Assembly: GCA_002395085.1 (NCBI GenBank)
Contig: DGVV01000081.1
Location: forward strand, 1 to 64,000
Source: Ruminococcus sp. UBA4275
GTDB taxonomy: Bacteria; Bacillota; Clostridia; Oscillospirales; Ruminococcaceae
DNA: 64,000 bases
Direction: 5' to 3'
Of this stretch, positions 27,138-36,485 are shown one piece after another. The first letter of the stretch is position 1. Each line of letters begins with the position of its first letter. A program made the position numbers and the translations under genes. The notes under the pieces were generated by a model that searched no databases, was not told the origin of the DNA, and saw nothing but the letters and a program-made list of their open reading frames with translations.

Positions 27138-27185
27138 TCACTTGATATTGTGGTGATGCTCTTGACAAAACACAAGATATAGTGT
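27138..27185 (+). promoter_or_regulatory. tandem NrdR boxes in front of nrdDG
   Basis: Box 2, ACACAAGATATAGTGT (27170-27185), matches the known NrdR consensus acaCwAtATaTwGtgt at 15 of 16 positions. Box 1, TCACTTGATATTGTGG (27138-27153), matches at 12 of 16. Their centres are 32 bp apart, the three-turn spacing typical of NrdR sites. Box 2 overlaps the promoter spacer, which fits dATP-dependent repression. Confidence 0.9.
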
Positions 27186-27190
27186 ATACT
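27162..27190 (+). promoter_or_regulatory. sigma-A promoter of nrdDG
   Basis: TTGACA, 17-base spacer, TATACT; overlapped by the second NrdR box. Confidence 0.88.
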
Positions 27191-27229
27191 AGGAACTGTT
27201 CATCACTGGCAAAGGAGGAGAAATCAGCC

Positions 27230-29407
27230 ATGAAGATCATCAAAAGAAGCGGTGCAGAGGCCGTATTTGATATTACCAAGATCATCGCGGCAATCACCAA
27301 AGCCAATAACGAAGCGCCCGAATCAGAGCGCCTTTCCCCCGCACAGATTCACGCAGCCGCAGCAAATGTTGAACAGGCTTGCGTCAATATGAACCGCGCT
27401 CCCAGCGTCGAGGAGGTGCAGGACCTCGTTGAAAACCAGCTCATGAGCCTTCAGGCTTTCACCGTCGCGCGCAAGTACATCACCTATCGCTATACACGGG
27501 CGATGGTGCGTCAGTCCAATACGACGGATGAGCAGATTCTCACGCTGATCGAGTGCAACAACGAAGAAGTCAAGCAGGAGAATTCCAATAAAAACCCGAC
27601 TGTCAACAGCGTGCAGCGCGACTATATGGCGGGCGAAGTCAGCAAGGATATTACCCGCAGACTGCTTCTGCCGCGCGAGATTGTCGAAGCACACGAACAG
27701 GGCATTATCCATTTCCACGATGCCGACTACTTCGCACAGCATATGCATAACTGCGATCTGGTCAATCTGGAGGATATGCTTCAGAACGGAACGGTCATCT
27801 CCGGCACACTCATCGAAAAACCGCACAGCTTCTCGACCGCCTGCAATATTGCCACGCAGATCATCGCGCAGGTTGCTTCCAGCCAGTACGGCGGACAGTC
27901 TATCTCGCTGACACATCTTGCACCGTTTGTGCAGATTTCCAGAGAAAAAATCCGCAGAGAAGTGCAGCACGAAGCGAAAGATTTCGGTGGATTTGCTTCT
28001 CCGGAAGCAATTGACCGCATTGTAGAAGACAGACTCCGTGACGAAATCCGACGCGGTGTTCAGACGATTCAGTATCAGGTCGTCACGCTGATGACTACCA
28101 ACGGTCAGGCGCCGTTCGTCACCGTGTTCATGTACCTCGGTGAAGCACGCAATGAGCAGGAGAAAAAGGATCTTGCACTCATTATTGAGGAGGTTCTCAT
28201 CCAGCGGATTCAGGGCGTGAAAAATGAAGCAGGTGTGTGGATTACGCCGGCATTCCCGAAGCTCATTTATGTGCTGGAGGAACAGAATGTCCGTGAAGAT
28301 ACGCCTTACTGGTATCTCACCCGCCTTGCTGCGAAATGTACCGCAAAACGCATGGTTCCCGATTATATCTCCGAGAAGAAAATGCTTGAATACAAGGTCG
28401 ATAAGAACGGCGAAGGTCATTGCTACACCTGCATGGGCTGCCGCAGCTTCCTCACCCCGTATGTAGACCCTGAAACCAACAAGCCCAAATATTACGGCCG
28501 CTTCAATCAGGGCGTCGTAACCATCAATCTGCCGGATATTGCACTCTCCTCCGGCGGCGACATCGACAAATTCTGGAAAATCTTTGATGAGCGTCTCGAT
28601 CTTTGCTACCGTGCGCTCATGTGCCGTCACAACCGCCTGAAAGGTACATATTCCGATACTGCACCGATCCTGTGGCAGTACGGCGCACTTGCCCGCCTCA
28701 AGAAAGGCGAAACAATCGACAAACTGCTGTACGGCGGCTATTCGACCATTTCCCTCGGCTATGCAGGTCTCTATGAGTGTGTCAAGGCTATGACCGGCAA
28801 GTCGCATACGGACCGTTCCGCAACCCCGTTTGCACTCCAGATTATGCAGCACATGAACGATGCCTGCAAAAAATGGAAGGAAAAAGAGAACATCGACTTC
28901 TCTCTCTACGGTACACCGCTGGAATCTACAACCTATAAGTTTGCGAAATGTCTCCAGAAGCGCTTCGGAATCATCGAAGGCATCACCGATAAGAGCTATA
29001 TCACAAACTCCTACCACATCCATGTGACCGAAAATATCAATGCCTTTGATAAACTGAGCTTTGAATCGCAGTTCCAGCGTCTCTCCCCCGGCGGCGCGAT
29101 CAGCTATGTGGAAGTGCCGGATATGCAGGACAACCTTGAAGCTGTGCTTTCTGTGATGCAGTTCATCTACGATCACATCATGTATGCAGAGCTGAACACC
29201 AAGTCCGATTTCTGCCAGTGCTGCCAGTATGACGGCGAAATTGTCACGGTGGAAGAAGACGGTAAACTTGTCTGGGAATGCCCCAACTGCGGCAACCGTG
29301 ATCAGGCTAAGATGAACATTGCGCGCCGCACCTGCGGTTATATCGGTACGCAGTACTGGAATCAGGGCAGAACTGCTGAGATTAAGGATCGGGTGCTGCA
29401 TCTGTGA
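27230..29407 (+). CDS. nrdD: anaerobic ribonucleoside-triphosphate reductase
   Basis: Class III glycyl-radical enzyme that reduces NTPs to dNTPs without oxygen, 725 residues. AAAGGAGG places the start at the ATG at 27230 (MKIIKRSGAEAVFD). An N-terminal ATP cone (about 1-95) gives allosteric control. The C-terminal zinc site is CQCCQYD with CPNCG, and the glycyl radical loop is RRTCGYIGTQYWNQGR. It overlaps nrdG by four bases, and the two form the NrdR-controlled operon. Confidence 0.97.
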   Translation: MKIIKRSGAEAVFDITKIIAAITKANNEAPESERLSPAQIHAAAANVEQACVNMNRAPSVEEVQDLVENQLMSLQAFTVARKYITYRYTRAMVRQSNTTDEQILTLIECNNEEVKQENSNKNPTVNSVQRDYMAGEVSKDITRRLLLPREIVEAHEQGIIHFHDADYFAQHMHNCDLVNLEDMLQNGTVISGTLIEKPHSFSTACNIATQIIAQVASSQYGGQSISLTHLAPFVQISREKIRREVQHEAKDFGGFASPEAIDRIVEDRLRDEIRRGVQTIQYQVVTLMTTNGQAPFVTVFMYLGEARNEQEKKDLALIIEEVLIQRIQGVKNEAGVWITPAFPKLIYVLEEQNVREDTPYWYLTRLAAKCTAKRMVPDYISEKKMLEYKVDKNGEGHCYTCMGCRSFLTPYVDPETNKPKYYGRFNQGVVTINLPDIALSSGGDIDKFWKIFDERLDLCYRALMCRHNRLKGTYSDTAPILWQYGALARLKKGETIDKLLYGGYSTISLGYAGLYECVKAMTGKSHTDRSATPFALQIMQHMNDACKKWKEKENIDFSLYGTPLESTTYKFAKCLQKRFGIIEGITDKSYITNSYHIHVTENINAFDKLSFESQFQRLSPGGAISYVEVPDMQDNLEAVLSVMQFIYDHIMYAELNTKSDFCQCCQYDGEIVTVEEDGKLVWECPNCGNRDQAKMNIARRTCGYIGTQYWNQGRTAEIKDRVLHL

Positions 29408-29928
29408 ACTATGCAAGCATCAAAGCTGCCGACATTGCGGACGGGCTTGGCGTACGCGTCAGCCTGTTCGTATCCGGCTGCACACATCACTGCAAAGGCT
29501 GTTTTCAGCCGGAAACGTGGGATTTCAATTATGGAACACCCTATACCGCAGAGACAGAACAGCAGATCATAGATCTGATGAAACCGCCCTATATCCGCGG
29601 TATCACGCTGCTTGGCGGTGAACCGTTTGAACCGGAACATCAGACAGACCTGGTACATCTGCTGCGTCGGATTCGTGCAGAATTACCTGAAAAGGATGTC
29701 TGGTGCTATTCGGGTTACACATTTGAGCAGCTCATTGGCAAAGTGCCTTCCCGCGCGCGCTGCGATAAAACCGATGAAATGCTCGCTCTGCTGGATGTCC
29801 TTGTTGACGGTGAATTCATCCTCGAACAAAAAAATATCCGCCTCATATTCCGCGGTTCGGAAAATCAACGCTTGCTGAATATACCCGAAAGTCTGCGCCG
29901 CGGTGAGGCAGTATTGCTTAAATTATAA
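29404..29928 (+). CDS. nrdG: anaerobic ribonucleotide reductase activating protein
   Basis: Radical SAM activase that installs the glycyl radical on NrdD, 174 residues. The 4Fe-4S motif is CTHHCKGC, followed by the GGEP motif in ITLLGGEPFEP. The start is a GTG that overlaps the nrdD stop (GTGA at 29404-29407); AAGGATCGGG upstream is a weak ribosome site, as expected for coupled translation. Confidence 0.95.
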   Translation: MNYASIKAADIADGLGVRVSLFVSGCTHHCKGCFQPETWDFNYGTPYTAETEQQIIDLMKPPYIRGITLLGGEPFEPEHQTDLVHLLRRIRAELPEKDVWCYSGYTFEQLIGKVPSRARCDKTDEMLALLDVLVDGEFILEQKNIRLIFRGSENQRLLNIPESLRRGEAVLLKL

Positions 29929-29932
29929 CAGA

Positions 29933-29965
29933 AAACAGGACGGAGACTGTACTTCGTCCTGTTTC
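29933..29965 (+). terminator. weak terminator or attenuator after nrdG
   Basis: AAACAGGACG pairs with CGTCCTGTTT around a 12-base loop; the following CCGTATC is not T-rich. The WYL gene starts 20 bases later, so some read-through is likely. Confidence 0.5.
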
Positions 29966-29984
29966 CGTATCTGGAGGTGCGCAA

Positions 29985-31265
29985 ATGGCAGGTTTCTCGG
30001 AGCTGATCAAGAATTTTGAGAAAACACGCGATTATGTACGTGATTTTTTTCTCTACGGATTTAAGGTTCGCAGCGATTTCTCACGCAAATCTGCCCGCAC
30101 CTATGACGATGAACGCAGGCGGGTGGAAAGCTGGCTGGGCGATTATCTGCACTATGAAGATTCCGCGCGCGGCAGACAGGCTGCTATCACCGTGGATAGC
30201 GGACACATCACCGAAAACCCGCTGTATCAGGCATATTATGCACGCAGTTTTACGCACAATGACATCCGGCTGCACTTTCTCCTGCCGGATCTTCTTGCAG
30301 ACGGAAAAGCACGTTCCCTGCATGAAATAACAGATACACTCAGCACGGAATATGGATGTGTATTTGACGAACAAACAGTACGCGGGAAACTGAAAGAATA
30401 TGTCGAAGAAGGAATACTGGCATCTGAAAAGCACGGAAACACGATGTTTTATCTGTATTGCGGTGAAGACATCCGTGATCTGATTGCAGAGTATGATGGT
30501 CTTGCCGATGCACTGCGGTTCTTCTCCGAAGACGATGAATGCGGTGTAATCGGCAACAGTATGCTGCATTCCGCAGACATCCGAAACAACTTTTTTTATC
30601 ATAAACACAATTTCATCGTGCATACACTGGAGGACGAAACACTGCTGGGGCTGGCAGAAGCAGTCAACGAAGGGAAGCGTGTAATCATTCTGGCAAAACG
30701 GGCAAAAAACCGCTCCGCTGCCGCTGAGAACGAAACCGGTACAGAACATGAAGTCGTACCGCTTCGCATTCTGGTTTCAGTGCAGACCGGAAGACGCTAT
30801 CTGGCAGCATACATTCCCGCGCAGAACCGTTTCCACACGTTCCGGCTGGATTCTCTCCGTCTGCTGCGAATGGGCAGCAAAGAGCCAAATTATAATCATA
30901 TTGCGATGCGGTTATCGCTCTGTATGCATAAATGTTTCGGCGTTTCGTTCGGTTCACGAAAAACAAACGGAACTGTGCAGCCCGTCTCACTGACCATCCA
31001 TGCAGACCCGAAATCAGAAGCATACATCATTCAACGTCTGGAACGGGAAAAGAGAATCGGTCAGCTCCAACAGATTGAACCGGATCTCTGGAAAATCACC
31101 ATTGACGCTTACGACCCGCATGAAGTCATGCAGTGGGCAAAATCCTTCATCGGGAGAATCGTCTCAGTAACCGGCGGAACGGAACAGATTCGGGCAATGT
31201 TTTATGCAGATATTGACCGGATGCACAAAATGTATGGAGGCGCGGAAAATGACGTTGTTTCATGA
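29985..31265 (+). CDS. WYL-domain transcription regulator-like protein (first of two)
   Basis: A 426-residue protein. The N-terminal third has a winged-helix-like segment (LLADGKARSLHEITDTLS and CVFDEQTVRGKLKEYVEEGI, about 102-150). The middle (about 205-310) has the WYL-type ligand fold, with RVIILAKR, VPLRILVSVQTGRRYLAAY and FHTFRLDSLRLL. A C-terminal WCX-like extension follows (TIHADPKSEAYIIQRL). WYL proteins are usually DNA-binding regulators that sense nucleotides or nucleic acid ligands. GGAGGTG gives the start. It overlaps the second WYL gene by 17 bases and follows nrdDG closely; a functional link to dNTP supply is not shown. Confidence 0.75.
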   Translation: MAGFSELIKNFEKTRDYVRDFFLYGFKVRSDFSRKSARTYDDERRRVESWLGDYLHYEDSARGRQAAITVDSGHITENPLYQAYYARSFTHNDIRLHFLLPDLLADGKARSLHEITDTLSTEYGCVFDEQTVRGKLKEYVEEGILASEKHGNTMFYLYCGEDIRDLIAEYDGLADALRFFSEDDECGVIGNSMLHSADIRNNFFYHKHNFIVHTLEDETLLGLAEAVNEGKRVIILAKRAKNRSAAAENETGTEHEVVPLRILVSVQTGRRYLAAYIPAQNRFHTFRLDSLRLLRMGSKEPNYNHIAMRLSLCMHKCFGVSFGSRKTNGTVQPVSLTIHADPKSEAYIIQRLEREKRIGQLQQIEPDLWKITIDAYDPHEVMQWAKSFIGRIVSVTGGTEQIRAMFYADIDRMHKMYGGAENDVVS

Positions 31266-32232
31266 AATTTACAGCTTGTATTTTCGCATAGTCACACATA
31301 TTCTGGACCGCGTCGAGATCACGGATGCCCAATTGCAGGAAATCATACAGAAGGAAGGCTACAAGGATTCCGTGCTGTTTCTTCCGCAAAAACTGATTCC
31401 GCAAAAAGACGGTTCTGACTGGATGCTTCTGCGCAGGACAGATCAGGGAACACTTCGCAGCATTCTGGGACACAAACCACAGCGCACCGTTACAAAACTG
31501 CAAAAGCGCTGGCTGAAAACGAAACTCTCTGATCCGCGAATGCGTTTGTTTCTGGACGATGAAACATACGCATCCCTGAGGCAGCATCTTTCAGATGTCC
31601 CGCCGCTGTGGAAAGATGGACTATATTGCTATTTCGATCAATTCTCTGACGGAGACGACTATTGCATGGAATCATACCGCAAAGCTTTCTGTATCATCCT
31701 GAATGCCTGCAAAAACAGATCCGTCCTTAACATCACATTCATCAGCAACAAAGGCGAACGCAAACAGATCTGCGGAATTCCACTCTCAATCGAATATTCA
31801 CGTAAAAACGACAAATTCCGTACGTACTTCCGCTGTATAGACAATGGAAAACTGCGCAGTACCATCATCGTAAATCTCGGAAGAATCCTGACCGCTGAAC
31901 CCTTAGATTCACACACGCACTCCACCATTCAGATGCAGAATGTATTTGCTGCCAGACAATGCCGAAAACCGGTCACGGTTCTTGTCACGCAGGAACGAAA
32001 CGCCCTCGAACGATTTATGATGGAATTTGCGGCTTACAAAAAGCGCACCGAATTTGACCCTGAAACCGGCATTTGCACCGTGCAGCTTTGGTATGATCTC
32101 ACGGATGAAACCGAACTTCTGATCCGTCTGCTGAGCTTCGGACCGGTTCTGGAGATTACCGCACCGTCTCATTTTCGGGCGCTGGCAGCAGAGCGCATCC
32201 GGAAACAATATGCTTTGCTTCATGGGGAATAA
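31249..32232 (+). CDS. WYL-domain-like protein (second of two)
   Basis: A 327-residue relative of the previous gene product, starting inside its last codons (ATG at 31249, 8 bases after GGAGG). There is an N-terminal helical part (MTLFHEIYSLYFRIVTHIL), a WYL-like core (about 165-235: NITFISNKGERKQICGIPL, KFRTYFRCIDNGK) and a C-terminal domain with FDPETGICTVQLWYDL. No clear helix-turn-helix is visible, so it may be the ligand-binding partner of the first protein. Such two-gene WYL pairs are seen in other clostridia. Targets are unknown. Confidence 0.65.
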   Translation: MTLFHEIYSLYFRIVTHILDRVEITDAQLQEIIQKEGYKDSVLFLPQKLIPQKDGSDWMLLRRTDQGTLRSILGHKPQRTVTKLQKRWLKTKLSDPRMRLFLDDETYASLRQHLSDVPPLWKDGLYCYFDQFSDGDDYCMESYRKAFCIILNACKNRSVLNITFISNKGERKQICGIPLSIEYSRKNDKFRTYFRCIDNGKLRSTIIVNLGRILTAEPLDSHTHSTIQMQNVFAARQCRKPVTVLVTQERNALERFMMEFAAYKKRTEFDPETGICTVQLWYDLTDETELLIRLLSFGPVLEITAPSHFRALAAERIRKQYALLHGE

Positions 32233-32234
32233 AC

Positions 32235-32268
32235 GAAACGGGTCACCGCGAAAGTGACCCGTTTTTGT
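32235..32268. terminator. bidirectional terminator between the WYL genes and clpB
   Basis: AAACGGGTCAC pairs with GTGACCCGTTT, with TTTTTG on the plus side and TTTCGTTT on the minus side. Confidence 0.88.
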
Positions 32269-32269
32269 A

Positions 32270-34870
32270 TTATCTTGCGCTGCACGTAAATGAACCGCTT
32301 TCATAATCAACGGTCACGCTGCTGCCCTGCGGCAAAGCCTGTGCAAGCAGCGTTTTTGCAAGTGCAGTCTCGATTTTCCGCTGAATCAAACGCTTCAGCG
32401 GACGCGCACCAAAGCTCGGATCGTAACCCTGTTCCACAATGGCGTCCTTTGCAGCATCGGTGAGCTTCACAGTAACCTGCTGTTCCGCAAGACGCTTTTG
32501 CAGATTTGCAATCAACAGATCAACAATGCGGGTGATCTCCGGTTTCGTCAGCGGTTTATACAGAACAATCTCATCCAGACGATTGAGAAATTCCGGTCGG
32601 AACTGTCTGTGAAGCAGCGTATCTACAGACTTTTTCGCATCTTCCGAAATTGTTCCGTCAGACTGAATACCATCCAGAAGCGCATCTGCGCCGAGATTCG
32701 ACGTGAGAATCAGAATCGTGTTTTTGAAGTCAACTGTTCGTCCTTGCGAGTCGGTAATTCTGCCGTCATCGAGGACTTGCAGCAACAGATTGAACACATC
32801 CGGATGCGCTTTCTCGATCTCGTCCAGAAGCACAACACTGTACGGTTTCCGGCGAACTGCTTCCGTAAGCTGACCGCCCTCCTCGTATCCAACGTATCCG
32901 GGAGGCGCTCCGATCAGGCGGCTGACACTGAACTTTTCCATGTATTCGCTCATGTCAATTCGGATTAAATTGCGCTCGTCATCAAACAGTGCTTCCGCCA
33001 GCGTTTTGGCAAGTTCCGTCTTGCCGACACCTGTCGGACCAAGGAACAGGAACGAACCAATCGGACGGTTCGGATCCTGAATGCCGGCTCTCGAACGCAG
33101 AATCGCCTCACTCACCTTCTTGACTGCCTCATCCTGCCCGATCACGCGCTGGTGCAGTGTATCATCAAGATGCAGCAGCTTTTCGCGGTCACCCTGCATG
33201 AGCTTCGTCACCGGAATACCGGTCCAGCGGGCAACAATTCTTGCGATTTCATCTTCCGTAACAGCATCGCGCAGCAAACGCTCAGCGTTTGTATTCTGTG
33301 CCGCATTTTCAGCAGCATCGAGCTTTTTCTGCAATTCCGGCAGCTTGCCGTATTTCAGTTCCGCCGCCTTATTGAGGTCATACTGACGCTCCGCCGTGTC
33401 AATTTCAGCACGAAGCTGTTCCATCTGCGCACGCAGTTCCTGCACGCCGGTGATTCCGGTTTTCTCATTCTCCCACTGTGCCTTCATCTGTGCAAATTTG
33501 TCGCGCAGATCAGCAAGTTCCTTCTGGAGATCGCTCAGATGCGCTGCGGAAACTGCATCATTCTCCTTTTTCAGTGCGGCTTCTTCAATCTCAAGCTGCA
33601 TGATTTTACGCGAAATTTCATCCATTTCCGTCGGCATGGAATCCATTTCGGTACGGATCATCGCACAAGCCTCATCCACCAGATCAATCGCCTTATCCGG
33701 CAGAAAACGATCCGAAATATAACGGTTCGAGAGGGTCGCCGCTGCAATCAGCGCGGTATCGTGAATTTTGACGCCGTGGTAAACCTCATAGCGTTCCTTC
33801 AGACCGCGCAGAATCGAAATCGTATCCTCAACAGTCGGTTCGCCGACCTGTACCGGCTGAAAACGCCGTTCCAATGCAGCATCTTTCTCGATATATTTCC
33901 GGTACTCGTCAAGGGTCGTTGCACCGATGCAGTGCAGTTCACCGCGTGCCAGCATCGGCTTCAGCAGATTACCGGCATCCATTGCGCCGTCGGTCTTGCC
34001 TGCGCCGACAATCGTATGCAGCTCATCAATAAACAGGAGAATCTTGCCCTCGGATGCCTTCACTTCCTGCAAAACCGCCTTGAGTCTTTCCTCAAATTCA
34101 CCGCGGTACTTTGCACCTGCAACCAGCGCACCCAGATCCAGTGAGAAGATCGTACGGTCACGCAGACTATCCGGAACATCGCCGCGTGCAATTCGCTGCG
34201 CAAGCCCTTCTGCAATCGCAGTTTTACCGACACCCGGTTCACCGATCAGAACCGGATTATTCTTGGTTTTACGCGATAAAATGCGGATAACATTGCGGAT
34301 TTCCGCGTCTCTGCCAATCACAGGATCGAGCTGATGTTTCTTCGCGCGTTCGGTCAGATCCTGACCGTATTTCTTCAGAACATCATAGGTTGCTTCCGGT
34401 GTTTCGTTGGTGATACGGGTATTCCCGCGAACTTCCTTCAGCACAGCAAGAAGCTTCTGTTCCGTCACATTATACTGTGTCAGCAGCTTTTTCGCCGCAA
34501 TATCACCATATTTCAGCATCGCCAGCAGCAAATGCTCTACCGAGACATACTCATCCTGCATCTGCTTTGCGCGGTTTTCCGCTTCATTCATAAGCTGTTC
34601 CGTCTCATTGGAGATATAGACCGTGCCTGCCTGTCTGCCGGAACCGGTAACGTGGGGCAAGGCAGAGACCGCTGATTCCGCACCTCTGCGCATGGAATCC
34701 GGATTCACCCCGATGCGCTGCATAAGCTGCGGGATAAGCCCGTCTGCCTGCTGCAAGAGAGCTGCCAGCAGATGAATCGGCTCAATTGCATTATTCTGAT
34801 GTGCCGTGCAAAGAGACTGCGCATTCTGGACAGCCTCCATCGTTTTTTGTGTCATACGGTTTGCATTCAT
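32270..34870 (-). CDS. clpB: ClpB disaggregase
   Basis: Hexameric Hsp100 chaperone that rescues aggregated proteins with DnaK, 866 residues and the usual length. N-domain with two Clp repeats (about 1-145), AAA-1 Walker A GEPGVGKT, the long coiled-coil middle domain (about 405-525), and AAA-2 Walker A GPTGVGKT with [20 protein letters not shown] precedes the ATG at 34870. It follows a small gene at 18 bases and was probably co-transcribed with it. I saw no CIRCE or CtsR operator upstream. Confidence 0.97.
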   Translation of the reverse strand: MNANRMTQKTMEAVQNAQSLCTAHQNNAIEPIHLLAALLQQADGLIPQLMQRIGVNPDSMRRGAESAVSALPHVTGSGRQAGTVYISNETEQLMNEAENRAKQMQDEYVSVEHLLLAMLKYGDIAAKKLLTQYNVTEQKLLAVLKEVRGNTRITNETPEATYDVLKKYGQDLTERAKKHQLDPVIGRDAEIRNVIRILSRKTKNNPVLIGEPGVGKTAIAEGLAQRIARGDVPDSLRDRTIFSLDLGALVAGAKYRGEFEERLKAVLQEVKASEGKILLFIDELHTIVGAGKTDGAMDAGNLLKPMLARGELHCIGATTLDEYRKYIEKDAALERRFQPVQVGEPTVEDTISILRGLKERYEVYHGVKIHDTALIAAATLSNRYISDRFLPDKAIDLVDEACAMIRTEMDSMPTEMDEISRKIMQLEIEEAALKKENDAVSAAHLSDLQKELADLRDKFAQMKAQWENEKTGITGVQELRAQMEQLRAEIDTAERQYDLNKAAELKYGKLPELQKKLDAAENAAQNTNAERLLRDAVTEDEIARIVARWTGIPVTKLMQGDREKLLHLDDTLHQRVIGQDEAVKKVSEAILRSRAGIQDPNRPIGSFLFLGPTGVGKTELAKTLAEALFDDERNLIRIDMSEYMEKFSVSRLIGAPPGYVGYEEGGQLTEAVRRKPYSVVLLDEIEKAHPDVFNLLLQVLDDGRITDSQGRTVDFKNTILILTSNLGADALLDGIQSDGTISEDAKKSVDTLLHRQFRPEFLNRLDEIVLYKPLTKPEITRIVDLLIANLQKRLAEQQVTVKLTDAAKDAIVEQGYDPSFGARPLKRLIQRKIETALAKTLLAQALPQGSSVTVDYESGSFTCSAR

Positions 34871-34888
34871 GATGAAACCCTCCTTTGC

Positions 34889-35266
34889 TCAGTTGAAAAA
34901 CAGCCGCGCAATTTCTGCACCGCCGAGACGGTCTGCAAATTTCTGCGCTCCGATTTTCAGATCCACGCTGTTATAGGCGTGATCATCCAGAAAAGACTCG
35001 CTCTTATTGGCAAGATGCTCATAGAACGAAATGCCTGTCAGCAAATCATCCATCGTCTTGCTGCTGATCGAATCAAACAAATCAGCTTCCGCCTCACGGA
35101 TGTTCCCGCTGTCGATCTTTTGCAGCAATTTTGCCGCATAATCCTGCTTATCGCGGCTCTCCATCTCGTAAACATTCTGCGTTTCAAGCGATTTGTGGAA
35201 AAGAATCATTGCCAGCGCATTTCCAAGCTGGCGAACCTGTTTTTTCATGGTATCCTGTTCAAACAT
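34889..35266 (-). CDS. uncharacterised small helical protein (DUF6483-like?)
   Basis: A 125-residue soluble helical protein starting MFEQDTMKKQVRQLGNALAMI. The opening and length recall the DUF6483 family of small clostridial proteins, but I am not sure. It contains a TPR-like middle (DYAAKLLQKIDSGNIREAEADLF). AGAGGAG gives the start. It is the first gene before clpB with an 18-base gap, suggesting a shared transcript and perhaps a stress-related role (inference). Confidence 0.6.
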   Translation of the reverse strand: MFEQDTMKKQVRQLGNALAMILFHKSLETQNVYEMESRDKQDYAAKLLQKIDSGNIREAEADLFDSISSKTMDDLLTGISFYEHLANKSESFLDDHAYNSVDLKIGAQKFADRLGGAEIARLFFN

Positions 35267-35340
35267 AATATTCTCCTCTCTGCATTTGCAGCTTCAATTA
35301 TCAGATTTCAATTGATTTCGGTTGCATATAGCAGAGCGGT

Positions 35341-35652
35341 TTAATCGTTCAGTCGTACCTTGCAGGCAGTTAATGTCCGCGCCGGCATCCGCTGCACACA
35401 AACTGCCAAAATCATTACAGTCAATGCTGCGGCTGACAGCAGGAACATCCAATTGGCTTGTCTGCGCATCGCTGCACGGTCTCTATGCTGAAAGACAGCA
35501 CTGTCTGTATCTGCGGTTTCTGATACAGAAATATCAGGAATCAACTGCATCACAGCGCGCTGCACGGGAATTCCCGCGAGCCAGACCGTCTGTACGACCA
35601 GAAGAAAAATCACCCGGATGGTGATGCGCCGCTGTTTCATTTTCAATTTCAA
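35341..35652 (-). CDS. small two-TM membrane protein
   Basis: About 103 residues. I start at a TTG (35652), 8 bases after AAGGAGG; an ATG four codons later (MKQRRITIRV) is the alternative. Two hydrophobic helices (IFLLVVQTVWLAGI near residues 14-27 and WMFLLSAAALTVMILAVCV near 70-88) flank a polar loop of about 40 residues (DISVSETADTDSAVFQHRD). I do not recognise the family. It lies 34 bases after the ribbon-helix-helix gene and is probably in its operon. Confidence 0.6.
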   Translation of the reverse strand: MKLKMKQRRITIRVIFLLVVQTVWLAGIPVQRAVMQLIPDISVSETADTDSAVFQHRDRAAMRRQANWMFLLSAAALTVMILAVCVQRMPARTLTACKVRLND

Positions 35653-35686
35653 GCCATCACCCTCCTTCGGTGTGATTGATGTGTTT

Positions 35687-36307
35687 CTATGTGCCGAAAT
35701 ACTGTGCGACTGCCTGTTCTGCGGCAGTCCGGTCGGGCAGCGCAGCAAAATACGATTTCAGCGCCGCATCGACACGTTTGATATAGTGTCCGATTGCTTC
35801 TCCGATTGCCTGCGAATCAGCACTTTGATCTGCATGAATGCGGAATCTTCTGTGCCAGCAGCCGTCCTCAATGCGGAAATCATCTTTCGTGCAGTACCCT
35901 GCTGTGATCTCATGCGCAGCCCAGCACTGAAAGAATGCCTCCGCGTCGGCAATCAGCGGTTTACTCTGCGTGCGGAAGGATGCGTGCAGCACACCGATTG
36001 CCTGCTCCGGCTTGCGGTACAATTCCACGCGGTATCGGATCGTCGGCTTGTAACGGTAACGCAGCGGACTGCGGATCGTCAGCATCCCTTCTGCTGCCTG
36101 TTCCTGAAGCTGATACAAACCGTTCATCTGCGCAGCGAGCGTCCGCAGGATGTCTGCCATACGGCGTTCCGGCGTCACATATCCGACCGCCTCTGCCAGA
36201 ATCTGGTTGATGAGATTTGAACGGGAAGTGCCGCGCGCATACGCCATACGGTCCACCGCTTCGACCACATCATCTGACAACACCAGACTGTAAACTGTCT
36301 TATTCAT
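35687..36307 (-). CDS. ribbon-helix-helix domain protein
   Basis: A 206-residue protein whose first 45 residues form a ribbon-helix-helix DNA-binding unit of the CopG/Arc type (MNKTVYSLVLSDDVVEAVDRMAYARGTSRSNLINQILAEAV, read in two halves). The rest (about 50-206) is an unfamiliar alpha/beta domain with a basic patch RSPLRYRYKPTIRYRVELYRK. It could be an autoregulator of the following small membrane protein gene, comparable to antitoxin-like regulators; no toxin is recognised. A consensus promoter lies upstream at 36342-36369. Confidence 0.75.
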   Translation of the reverse strand: MNKTVYSLVLSDDVVEAVDRMAYARGTSRSNLINQILAEAVGYVTPERRMADILRTLAAQMNGLYQLQEQAAEGMLTIRSPLRYRYKPTIRYRVELYRKPEQAIGVLHASFRTQSKPLIADAEAFFQCWAAHEITAGYCTKDDFRIEDGCWHRRFRIHADQSADSQAIGEAIGHYIKRVDAALKSYFAALPDRTAAEQAVAQYFGT

Positions 36308-36341
36308 GCTCCTGCACCTCTTTTCCTGTTCTCTAAATAAT

Positions 36342-36369
36342 ATTATACTCAGATTATAGAATTTGTCAA
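36342..36369 (-). promoter_or_regulatory. promoter of the ribbon-helix-helix operon
   Basis: Minus strand: TTGACA, 16-base spacer, TATAAT. Confidence 0.75.
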
Positions 36370-36408
36370 CGGGGTTATATAAGATTTCACACAGGTTTCA
36401 CATTTGCA

Positions 36409-36437
36409 TTGACGTGTTCCTGTTTTTGTGCTATACT
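36409..36437 (+). promoter_or_regulatory. promoter of the amber-interrupted gene
   Basis: TTGACG, 17-base spacer, TATACT, about 50 bases before the ATG at 36486. AAAGGAGG is intact as well, so expression signals are preserved although the frame is broken. Confidence 0.75.
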
Positions 36438-36485
36438 ATATTAGCAGGTTCCTATTATATAATTCCTTCAAAAGGAGGCGCTGCT

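Noticed and set aside
27323..29416. 697-codon open frame antisense to nrdD
   Set aside because: It mirrors a highly conserved, codon-biased gene; antisense frames stay open because of third-position GC bias. No ribosome site or domain.
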